A stretch of 9,220 nt of DNA, taken from NCBI GenBank assembly GCA_042090735.1, contig JBELIU010000102.1, positions 1 through 9,220 of the forward strand, written 5' to 3'. The notes beneath the pieces are model-generated. The model saw only the letters and a program-made list of their open reading frames with translations. It was not told the origin of the DNA and did not search any database. Made by a program: the position numbers and the translations under genes. The stretch comes from Novosphingopyxis sp042090735 (lineage in GTDB: Bacteria > Pseudomonadota > Alphaproteobacteria > Sphingomonadales > Sphingomonadaceae). Shown here piece by piece: positions 1 to 6,071 of this stretch; position 1 is the first letter of the stretch, and each line of letters starts with the position of its first letter.

Positions 1-750
1 GATGTCAGCCCGAGCGCCGGCATCCCGCCGCGCAATGCGCAGCGCGTGCTGATCAACATCCACGGCGGCGCATTCATGTGGGGTGCCAGCAGCGGTGCGC
101 TGGTGGAAGCGATACCGATCGCTGCCAGCATGGGGATCAGGGTGGTGACGGTGGATTATCGTCTGGCGCCCGAACATCGTTATCCAGCCGCATCGCAGGA
201 TGTGGCGGCAGTCTACAGGGGTCTTCTGGATCGCTATCCCGCGGCCAATATCGGCATTTACGGCTGTTCCGCGGGCGGCATCATCACCGCGCAGTCGGTC
301 GCGTGGTTCCGGCAGCAGGAACTTCCATCGCCCGGCGCCGTCGGCACTTTCTGCGGCACCGGCGCACCCTATTCGGGGGACAGCCCCTATCTCGCCGCGG
401 CCTTGGGCGGCGAGTCCATGCCGCCCTCGACCGGCCTGCCGACCACATTCACCAACCCCTATATGAACGACGTGCCGCTTGGGGATTGCGCGGCCTATCC
501 CCTCGAATGTGAGGCTTCTGTCAAAGCCATGCCGCCGACCTTGCTGCTTGCGGGCGGACGCGATTTTGCGGCCAGCACGCTTACGCTGGCGCACCGGAAG
601 CTCGCGGCGGCCGGCGTGGAGAGCGAGCTGTATCTGTTCGACGGGCTTCCGCACGCGTTCTTCATGTGGCCCGACATGCCGGAATCGCGCGAAGCCTATC
701 GCCTGATTGCCGAATTTTTCGATCGCCATCTCGGCAGGGCCGCGCCCTGA
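1..750 (+). CDS. alpha/beta-hydrolase, HSL-type esterase (5' truncated)
   Basis: This is the C-terminal 249 residues of an esterase/lipase-like alpha/beta-hydrolase. The frame is open to the first base, so the N-terminus lies outside the window; the GTG at 46 is internal. Seen directly: the oxyanion-hole motif HGGAF (from 61), then DYRLAPEHRYPAA, typical of the hormone-sensitive-lipase family. The nucleophile elbow is GCSAGG with the serine codon at 268-270. A candidate acid is in GGRD (Asp codon 562-564), and the catalytic His is in GLPHAFF (codon 652-654), so the triad looks complete. Family members usually have about 300-350 residues, so roughly 60-100 are missing. Family knowledge: these enzymes cleave short acyl esters. 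The natural substrate is unknown, and a signal peptide cannot be judged. The gene lies 47 nt upstream of the trehalase and probably shares its transcript, which would fit deacylation of an esterified sugar, but this is inference. The acid proton-relay residue was assigned by motif position only. Confidence 0.9.
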   Translation, partial: DVSPSAGIPPRNAQRVLINIHGGAFMWGASSGALVEAIPIAASMGIRVVTVDYRLAPEHRYPAASQDVAAVYRGLLDRYPAANIGIYGCSAGGIITAQSVAWFRQQELPSPGAVGTFCGTGAPYSGDSPYLAAALGGESMPPSTGLPTTFTNPYMNDVPLGDCAAYPLECEASVKAMPPTLLLAGGRDFAASTLTLAHRKLAAAGVESELYLFDGLPHAFFMWPDMPESREAYRLIAEFFDRHLGRAAP

Positions 751-784
751 ATATTTTGCCTACGCCCCCGTCGACACACCTTTC

Positions 785-788
785 GGAG
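785..788 (+). promoter_or_regulatory. ribosome binding site of trehalase gene
   Basis: GGAG sits 9 nt upstream of the ATG at 798. It decides the start: the frame is open further upstream into the esterase gene, but those codons lack a signal peptide at the N-terminus and have no comparable Shine-Dalgarno sequence. Confidence 0.6.
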
Positions 789-797
789 CAAACTTAC

Positions 798-2390
798 ATG
801 AACCGGTCTCACTCTCTGCGCCGCTCCTTCGTTCGCCTGCTTTTCCCCGTTGTCGCCAGCCTTGCGCTATTGGCGAACACGGCGCCGCAGACGCCGTCGG
901 AGCTGTACGGAGACCTGTTCGTACGCGTTCAGGAAGGACGCATATTCGGCGACAACAAGACCTTCGTCGATGCGGTGCCGACCCGTCCGGCCGATGCGAT
1001 CATGGCGGAGTATCGCAGCGATCCACCCAAGACCGAGCAGCAGTTGCGCACGTTCGTGTTGGCCAATTTCTCGGTGCCCGGCGTCAACGCCGTCGCGCCG
1101 CTGCGCAATCATATCCGCAATCTGTGGCCCCAACTCGTGCGTCAACCCGAGGCGGCCACACCGGGAGGGTCCCATATTCCTCTGCCCGAACCCTATGTCG
1201 TGCCCGGCGGTCGTTTCCGGGAAATCTACTACTGGGACAGTTTTTTCACCATGCTCGGGCTGAAAGCCGACGGGCAGACCGGTCTGATCGACTCTATGGT
1301 GGTCGATTTCGTCAGCCTGATCGAGCGTTTCGGCCACATACCCAATGGCACGCGGACCTATTATGTCAGCCGTTCGCAGCCACCCTTTTTTGCGTTGATG
1401 CTCGATATCGCGCCGGGCGGAACGCCGGCCGAACGGGACAGGCGACTGGCGGCCCTGCGCGCGGAATATTCGTTCTGGATGCAGGGTGCTCAGTGCGCCA
1501 CCAAATCCAGGCCATGCGATAATGTCGTCGTGATGCCGGACGGCTCGCTGCTCAACCGCTACTGGGACGATCGCAACAGTCCGCGCGACGAGTCCTTTGC
1601 CGAAGACCGCGCGACCGCGGCCGAAGCGAGCAATCAACCCGCTGCCGAAACCTATCGCGACCTTCGCGCGGGCGCCGAAAGCGGATGGGATTTCAGTTCC
1701 CGCTGGTTCGAGGACGGCATGAAATTGTCGACGATCCGCACCACCGACATCGTGCCGATCGATCTCAATGCGCTGATGTTCGCGATGGAACAGCGCATCG
1801 CCAGCGGCTGCCGGGCGCAGATGGACGAGGCTTGCACTCGCCGGTTTTCGCGCCTTGCACAGCAGCGCAAAAACGCCGTCGACAAATATCTGTGGTCGGC
1901 CGCGGAGGGACGCTATGCAGATTGGGACCGCATATCCCGGCGCCAAACGGCCACGCTGTCGGCCGCGACGCTCTATCCCCTGTTCGTCGGCATGTCATCG
2001 CAAACGCAGGCGGATGCCGTTGCCAGACTGACGGAAGACCGTCTGCTGGCTCCGGGGGGGCTTCGCACCACACTGATACGCACCGGCCAGCAATGGGACG
2101 CGCCGAACGGCTGGGCACCTCTGCAATGGATCGCGGTCGACGGACTGGAGCGATATGGCCATCCGGATATCGCGCGCGCGATCGCTGGCCGCTGGTTGCA
2201 GACCGTGGACCGGACCTATCGGGAAACCGGCAAGATGCTCGAGAAATATGATGTCGAGGAGCAGAAACCCGGCGGCGGCGGCGAATATCCGACGCAGGAC
2301 GGCTTCGGCTGGACGAACGGCGTCGCCAGCGTGCTACTGCAGCGCTACCCGGATCTGGAGACGAGGGCGACCGAGGCAGTCTCACGGTAG
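798..2390 (+). CDS. treA: periplasmic alpha,alpha-trehalase, GH37
   Basis: This 530-residue protein hydrolyses trehalose to two glucoses (inverting GH37). The N-terminus MNRSHSLRRSFVR followed by LLFPVVASLALLA (about 14-26) is a Sec signal peptide, so it should act in the periplasm. Trehalase signature 1, PGGRFREIYYWDSF, is at 136-149, and signature 2, QWDAPNGWAP, at 432-441. By motif alignment with E. coli TreA, the catalytic residues are Asp298 (in ESGWDFSSRW) and Glu482 (in LEKYD). Glu496 in the glycine-rich GGGGEY lid, Arg140, Asn183 and RSQ 192-194 match substrate-contact positions. Two small oddities: RDES at 263-266 replaces the usual RPES, and the lid is one residue shorter than in E. 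coli. Length is normal for the family. It probably shares a transcript with the upstream esterase and the downstream marR. The family assignment is near certain; the symbol treA (periplasmic) rests on the signal peptide. Confidence 0.96.
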   Translation: MNRSHSLRRSFVRLLFPVVASLALLANTAPQTPSELYGDLFVRVQEGRIFGDNKTFVDAVPTRPADAIMAEYRSDPPKTEQQLRTFVLANFSVPGVNAVAPLRNHIRNLWPQLVRQPEAATPGGSHIPLPEPYVVPGGRFREIYYWDSFFTMLGLKADGQTGLIDSMVVDFVSLIERFGHIPNGTRTYYVSRSQPPFFALMLDIAPGGTPAERDRRLAALRAEYSFWMQGAQCATKSRPCDNVVVMPDGSLLNRYWDDRNSPRDESFAEDRATAAEASNQPAAETYRDLRAGAESGWDFSSRWFEDGMKLSTIRTTDIVPIDLNALMFAMEQRIASGCRAQMDEACTRRFSRLAQQRKNAVDKYLWSAAEGRYADWDRISRRQTATLSAATLYPLFVGMSSQTQADAVARLTEDRLLAPGGLRTTLIRTGQQWDAPNGWAPLQWIAVDGLERYGHPDIARAIAGRWLQTVDRTYRETGKMLEKYDVEEQKPGGGGEYPTQDGFGWTNGVASVLLQRYPDLETRATEAVSR

Positions 2391-2453
2391 ATCGTTTGCC
2401 ATCGCAAATCCGTGGTGTAAGGCTTCCGCTTTCAAAACAGGAAGCATCTCCCC
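2391..2453 (+). promoter_or_regulatory. trehalase-marR gap with hairpin masking the marR SD
   Basis: This 63-nt gap holds two small inverted repeats. TTTGC (2395-2399) pairs with GCAAA (2404-2408) across four bases. GCTTCC (2422-2427) pairs with GGAAGC (2440-2445) across twelve. The right arm of the second contains most of the marR Shine-Dalgarno AGGAAG (2439-2444), so folding would hide it. The pairing is seen in the sequence; any regulatory effect is inference. There is no T-run, so termination between the genes is not supported. Confidence 0.35.
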
Positions 2454-2939
2454 TTGCTTGAAGAGCACCTTCAGGTCGCGCGGTTGACGCGCGCGTTGGC
2501 ATCCCATCTTCTGGAGAGGGCCACCATTACCGCGCGCTATCTCGGCCTGGGGGTTACGGAAGTGCGCGCACTGGAACAGCTCTATCTTTCCGGCCCCATG
2601 ACGCTGGGCGATCTGGGCAGCAGCCTGGCATTGACGAGCGGATCGGTCACGGCGCTCGTCCGCCGGTTGCAGACGAAAGAGCTGGTCCTGAGAGAAGTCG
2701 ATCGGGACGATCGCCGAAAGGTCTGGCTTTCGCTGCGTCCGGACAAGGTCGAATGGTTTCTGGAACCGTACCAGTCCACCATCGCAGGTGGCCAAATGGT
2801 CGTCGCCGGGTTCGAGAAAGGGGATCTGGAAAAGGCGATCGCTTTTCTCGGATCGTACAGCCGCGCTTCCACCGAGGCCACGGAGATGGTGCGCCACCAG
2901 CTCAAGAAACGGTTGGAAAAAGGGCCGTCAGACGACTGA
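2454..2939 (+). CDS. MarR-family transcriptional regulator
   Basis: This 161-residue protein is a typical MarR-length winged-helix repressor or activator. N-terminal helices (about 2-30) and C-terminal helices (about 115-155) would form the dimer interface. The DNA-binding part is LGDLGSSLALTSGSVTALVRRLQ (51-73, first 20 being helix-turn-helix) with a wing at 83-94 containing DRDDRRKVWL, the family's DxRxxR-type signature. The start is TTG. An in-frame TAA lies at 2418, no ATG or GTG comes before the first helix, and AGGAAG sits 9 nt upstream, so the rare start is well supported. The next ATG (codon 49) would delete the dimerisation helices. The gene probably belongs to the esterase-trehalase transcript. 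Its last codons form one arm of the convergent receptor's terminator. The ligand is unknown; MarR proteins often respond to small aromatic or lipid-like molecules. The target may be the operon promoter outside the window or the convergent receptor gene. Confidence 0.92.
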   Translation: MLEEHLQVARLTRALASHLLERATITARYLGLGVTEVRALEQLYLSGPMTLGDLGSSLALTSGSVTALVRRLQTKELVLREVDRDDRRKVWLSLRPDKVEWFLEPYQSTIAGGQMVVAGFEKGDLEKAIAFLGSYSRASTEATEMVRHQLKKRLEKGPSDD

Positions 2940-2945
2940 CGGCCC
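2917..2945 (-). terminator. Rho-independent terminator of the TonB receptor gene
   Basis: GGGCCGTCAG (2922-2931) and CTGACGGCCC (2936-2945) are perfect 10-bp arms around a four-base loop. Read on the minus strand, the stem is followed at once by TTTTT (complement of A2917-2921), the classic intrinsic terminator form, 16 nt after the receptor stop codon. On the plus strand the stem is followed by CTATGATCTC, so termination of the marR transcript there would be weaker. The stem overlaps the last marR codons and its TGA stop (2937-2939). Confidence 0.85.
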
Positions 2946-2960
2946 CTATGATCTCGACCC

Positions 2961-5351
2961 TTAGAACTTATAGGCGGCGGAGAAGGTCACATATCGGCCA
3001 AGGATCGGGCGGGCCAGGATCGGGCCGGTGCCCTGCGATCCGATCACCCGCGGATTGCCTTCGGTGAGACCGATCTCGTTGGTCAGATTGTTTCCCGTCG
3101 CCCGTAGTTCGATGCTGTCCAACACAGTCACGGCCACGCCCGCATCCAGCTGATAATAAGCGGGAAGCAGCTGCTGGTTCTCGGGATCGGAAAACCGGTC
3201 GCCATAATATTGCAGGGACGCGTAGATTTTGGGCTGGAAACCGCCGAAGTCGGGATTCAGGCTCGGCATGATGCGCCATTGCCAGCGCGGTTGGCGTTGT
3301 ACCCGGTTACCCGACTGGTCCACGCCGGCGGAGAAGAAATTGTCGTAGGTCGCATCCAGATAGGTCAGGTTGCCGTCCAAGGTAAACCAGTCGACCGGCC
3401 GCAAGGATGCTTCCAGCTCCACGCCGGTCGCCTTTGCACCGCCATTTTGAATGATGTTGCCGCCCGGCGTGAATTGAACGCTGGAGAGCCCGGTAAACTC
3501 GTTGTGAAAAACGGTGGAGTAGAAGTTCACCATCGGCATCGAGACCTTCAAACCACCTTCGTAGGTGTCGACCGTCGAGACGTCGGTGACGCCGGAGCGC
3601 AGATTGTCGAACTGCGGAAAGGCGTGACCTTTGCTGTAGCGGGCAAAGACGCCGACTTGATTGGTCACGTCATAGTTTGCGCCCGCGGTATACGACCATT
3701 TGTCGTCGCTGTAGTCGATGGGGGTCGGCGTGGTGCCGGGCACGGACTCGCTGTTGTTGTAGAGCGTGTTCGGATTGCCATCGAGATCGACGCTGCGGGG
3801 AAAGCGAACGCTTCCATTGATTTTATGCTTCTGCCAGCGAACGCCGCCATCGATGCGTAGCTGATCGGTGATCTGAAATTCGTCGACCGCATAAAATGCG
3901 TAATCCGTGCCGGTGTAGCCCGCGTTCAGATTGAAAAAAGAACCTTGCACGAAGCCATCGCGGGTCGCGCGGCGGCCGTCCCCGTACACCAGGTTGATCC
4001 GCCGGGCATTGTCTTCCGCCGTCAGCAAGAGGCCGTTGCCCAGGTTCCAGGTATCGCGCGCGAAATAGTCGGCAAAGTAAAACCCGGCTGTCAGGGTGTT
4101 CCGCTCCGTACGAAAGTCGATGCCGAGATCGTTGACGAAGCTGTCGATCTTCTTGTCGACGGTCCAGATTCCGGCCTGGATCACCTGCTGGCTAGGCAAC
4201 ACCGCTGCGCCCCCGTTGACGAAAGTCGCCGAACCGATTGTCGCTCCGGCACCCCCGCGACTGGTGACGAAATTGGACAGCGCAGTAGGCGGTCCGGCCG
4301 GCACCAGACCCACCGTAAATGCTTTGCCGCCAAGGAAACCCAGCCGCTCTCGCAACTTGACGGAATCGCTAAGATCGAACTCCAGATTTGCTCCGACATT
4401 CACGACTTTCGCGCCGCGGCCCCGCGCCAGATCGACCTGCGCGCCCGAATTCAAGTTGGTGAAGCGGACATCGTTGCTGGCGAGCGTGCCATAATTGGGA
4501 TCGAAACCGGGGAAGCCGGAAATATCGCTGCCATTTTGAATGATGGGAACCGGCAACAGCCATTGTCCGCGGTCATTCTGATAACGGGCGTAGATCAGAA
4601 TCTTCCCGGTATTGCCGAAATAGTGACTGACATTGGCAGTAAATTGTCCGCCCTTTTCCGCATCGAATTGCGGATCGCGGACGCCCGTGCCCTGCCGGTA
4701 GAACCCGCCGGCCATGAAGCCGGTATCAGGACCTAGCGGACCGGAGACATAACCATCTGCGCGATATTCGCCATAATCCGTAATGCTGCCTTCCAACCTC
4801 CCAGACAGCGCGCTGCCGCCTTCGCGTTGCACGAGATTGACGGTGAGGCCAGGTTGGCCGTTGGAGAACAGCGAACCCGTGCCACCGCGCACGGCCTCGA
4901 TGCTCGCGATCGTGCTATCGATGCGGATCAGCTGGGAATTCTCTAGAAAAGAGAGCGTGGGCGGCGGGAAGATAGGGACGCCCGAAGATTGGAAGGTGAC
5001 GAATACAGCGTCGCCTCCCGACGGGTAACCCCGAACGAAAATGTTGGCGCCGTTTTGTCCACCTGAGCTCTCAACCGCCACACCAGGCACCAGCTTCAAT
5101 ATGTCGGCGGTGCTGGACGGCGCGGCGTCGATGATCTCTTCGGCACTGACGCTGGTGACAGCGAAAGCCGCGTCCTGGCGCGTCGTTCCTTCGCCGGCCG
5201 TACCCACCACGACAATGACGTTCCCATCATCGGCTTCACTAGACTGGGGCGCGGGGTCCGTTTGAGCGGGAGAGGTTGATTGTGCGTACGCGTGAGAAGC
5301 GAAGGCACACAGAGCAATCGCACTGGTCGCGGTGATGGTTGAAAATCTCAT
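2961..5351 (-). CDS. TonB-dependent outer-membrane receptor
   Basis: This complete 796-residue receptor would import a ligand through the outer membrane using TonB-ExbBD energy. The signal peptide is MRFSTITATSAIALCAFASH followed by AYA, with probable cleavage after Ala23. A TonB-box-like GNVIVVVG lies at 43-50. The plug domain covers about 56-175 and includes VPGVAVESSGGQNGANIFVRG and SIEAVRGGTGSLF. The rest is a 22-strand barrel (family knowledge) ending in YVTFSAAYKF with the C-terminal Phe needed for outer-membrane assembly. GVELEAS and NLTNEIGLTEGNPR are typical late-barrel segments of sphingomonad receptors. The ATG at 5351 was chosen over a TTG at 5381 because GAGAGGGG lies 5 nt upstream and the signal peptide then starts properly. 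No N-terminal FecR-interacting signalling domain is seen. The substrate cannot be read; a trehalose- or glycoside-type ligand is suggested only by the convergent trehalase and esterase genes. Confidence 0.94.
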   Translation of the reverse strand: MRFSTITATSAIALCAFASHAYAQSTSPAQTDPAPQSSEADDGNVIVVVGTAGEGTTRQDAAFAVTSVSAEEIIDAAPSSTADILKLVPGVAVESSGGQNGANIFVRGYPSGGDAVFVTFQSSGVPIFPPPTLSFLENSQLIRIDSTIASIEAVRGGTGSLFSNGQPGLTVNLVQREGGSALSGRLEGSITDYGEYRADGYVSGPLGPDTGFMAGGFYRQGTGVRDPQFDAEKGGQFTANVSHYFGNTGKILIYARYQNDRGQWLLPVPIIQNGSDISGFPGFDPNYGTLASNDVRFTNLNSGAQVDLARGRGAKVVNVGANLEFDLSDSVKLRERLGFLGGKAFTVGLVPAGPPTALSNFVTSRGGAGATIGSATFVNGGAAVLPSQQVIQAGIWTVDKKIDSFVNDLGIDFRTERNTLTAGFYFADYFARDTWNLGNGLLLTAEDNARRINLVYGDGRRATRDGFVQGSFFNLNAGYTGTDYAFYAVDEFQITDQLRIDGGVRWQKHKINGSVRFPRSVDLDGNPNTLYNNSESVPGTTPTPIDYSDDKWSYTAGANYDVTNQVGVFARYSKGHAFPQFDNLRSGVTDVSTVDTYEGGLKVSMPMVNFYSTVFHNEFTGLSSVQFTPGGNIIQNGGAKATGVELEASLRPVDWFTLDGNLTYLDATYDNFFSAGVDQSGNRVQRQPRWQWRIMPSLNPDFGGFQPKIYASLQYYGDRFSDPENQQLLPAYYQLDAGVAVTVLDSIELRATGNNLTNEIGLTEGNPRVIGSQGTGPILARPILGRYVTFSAAYKF

Positions 5352-5474
5352 TTTATCCCCTCTCGCTATCGTTGTTTGCAATTTTTATGCGCGAACGGCT
5401 TGCTTAGTTACGCAACGACACTGCCGAAGTCTTTACTGGCAAGATAGTTCGACAGGGATGTGGTGGAACCCAAC
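5352..5474 (-). promoter_or_regulatory. 5' region of the TonB receptor gene
   Basis: Immediately upstream of the receptor ATG lies the strong Shine-Dalgarno GAGAGGGG (5357-5364 on the minus strand). Further upstream is TTGC (5400-5403), eight bases, then GCAA (5412-5415), a short dyad that could be an operator half-site pair. The minus strand also has TTGCGT at 5410-5415 and CATAAA at 5384-5389, a poor -35/-10 pair because the spacer is about 20 bases. The promoter probably lies in or just beyond this stretch, but I cannot place it with confidence. Confidence 0.3.
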
Positions 5475-5491
5475 CTCTTGATGGTCAAGAG
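5475..5491. promoter_or_regulatory. candidate operator: perfect 17-bp inverted repeat
   Basis: CTCTTGA (5475-5481) and TCAAGAG (5485-5491) are perfect 7-bp arms around TGG. The size and the TTGA...TCAA form resemble a site for a dimeric winged-helix regulator such as a MarR protein. It lies about 125-140 bp upstream of the TonB receptor start. The symmetry is seen directly; binding by the nearby MarR protein is inference. No T-run follows, so a terminator is unlikely. Confidence 0.4.
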
Positions 5492-5707
5492 ACTACGGTC
5501 CGACACCGATAATCTCAGCGCGCGACGCTGCAATTTTGTCACATTGCACCCGGAGGCTGGATCGCCAGCAATACGTCACGCGGCATGCCCCCCTTGACTG
5601 CGCGCTCGCTTCATCGAGGGAAGGGGCTTGTGGGTATTAAAATCTCGTGCGGAGGCGGTGTACAGCCTCGCAAAGCGCCAAATCGAGGTATCGAAATGTG
5701 CTACTAC

Positions 5708-5723
5708 TGATTGATTGATTGAT
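5708..5723. repeat. (TGAT)4 tandem microrepeat
   Basis: Four perfect copies of the tetranucleotide TGAT occur in a row, followed by GTTGTTGG. The tract is non-coding. Tetranucleotide tracts can change length by slipped-strand mispairing, but four copies is short and no start codon or promoter element can be tied to it. Confidence 0.7.
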
Positions 5724-5783
5724 GTTGTTGGTAAGGCCACCTACAGTTCCGATAATTGCACTTGATGTGCTCTCAATCCCCGA

Positions 5784-5815
5784 AAACGATTAGGATCGTT
5801 TGAAGCGATCGCTTC
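5784..5815. promoter_or_regulatory. two adjacent dyads, possible tandem operator
   Basis: AAACGAT-TAGG-ATCGTTT (5784-5801) is an inverted repeat with 7-bp arms. It is followed with no gap by the perfect 14-bp palindrome GAAGCGATCGCTTC (5802-5815). Both contain CGAT/ATCG cores, so they may be two sites for one regulator. As RNA they would form two short hairpins without a T-run. The function and target gene are unknown; the nearest downstream gene on either strand is the TonB receptor, about 430 bp away. Confidence 0.35.
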
Positions 5816-6071
5816 CTCAACCCTGCCGTCACCTCAAGGAATAAAGTTTTTGAATCGATGATGAAGCACGCTTTCAATAATTGAAAAGCGATGCTGCGCG
5901 CTGCGATTGCTAAATCGGCGCTAACGTTGCAGCTGGACCAAGGCTTAGCTTTGTAAACGTGGGTTGCACGCTAGGTGACCGGCAACAAGCTATTAGCCGG
6001 CAAAGCAGTGTATCTTGTAATTAAAACGCCCTACACGTCCTGTATCATTCAATAATTTCGGTTATTGCTTA

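Larger units (their letters stand above)
5492..6071. other. gene-free intergenic stretch, AT-richer than its flanks
   Basis: I see no supportable gene in these 580 bases on either strand. The longest small frame noticed (ATG 5481 to TGA 5594, 37 codons) has no ribosome binding site. The stretch lies between the 3' end of the sulfotransferase operon and the upstream side of the TonB receptor. It holds a weak hairpin GAGGC/GCCTC (5652-5656 with 5665-5669), a (TGAT)4 tract (5708-5723), two adjacent dyads (5784-5815), and CCGGC/GCCGG (5979-5983 with 5996-6000). Composition becomes AT-rich toward 6071. A small RNA or a decayed gene is possible, but nothing in the sequence shows one. Confidence 0.6.

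Noticed and set aside
666..797. Upstream extension of the trehalase start into the esterase gene
   Set aside because: The extension would place the Sec signal peptide internally, and the ATG at 798 has its own Shine-Dalgarno.
867..1946. 359-codon minus-strand open frame opposite the trehalase gene
   Set aside because: It mirrors a gene with full GH37 signatures, shows no recognisable domain, and long antisense frames are expected in GC-rich DNA.
1765..2502. 245-codon minus-strand open frame across the trehalase-marR junction
   Set aside because: Arg/Ser/Pro-rich translation typical of a shadow frame; it overlaps two convincing genes on the other strand.
3441..4545. 16-base direct repeat (3441-3456 and 4530-4545)
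   Set aside because: Both copies encode the same short IIQNG peptide in the receptor; a chance codon match rather than a mobile or recombination repeat.
3210..4736. Two long plus-strand frames (3210-3860 and 3945-4736) opposite the TonB receptor
   Set aside because: Both are antisense shadows of a complete receptor with signal peptide, plug and terminal Phe; neither has a motif or ribosome binding site.
5481..5594. 37-codon plus-strand frame as a small peptide gene
   Set aside because: No ribosome binding site, starts inside the inverted repeat, and no leader-like or conserved features.
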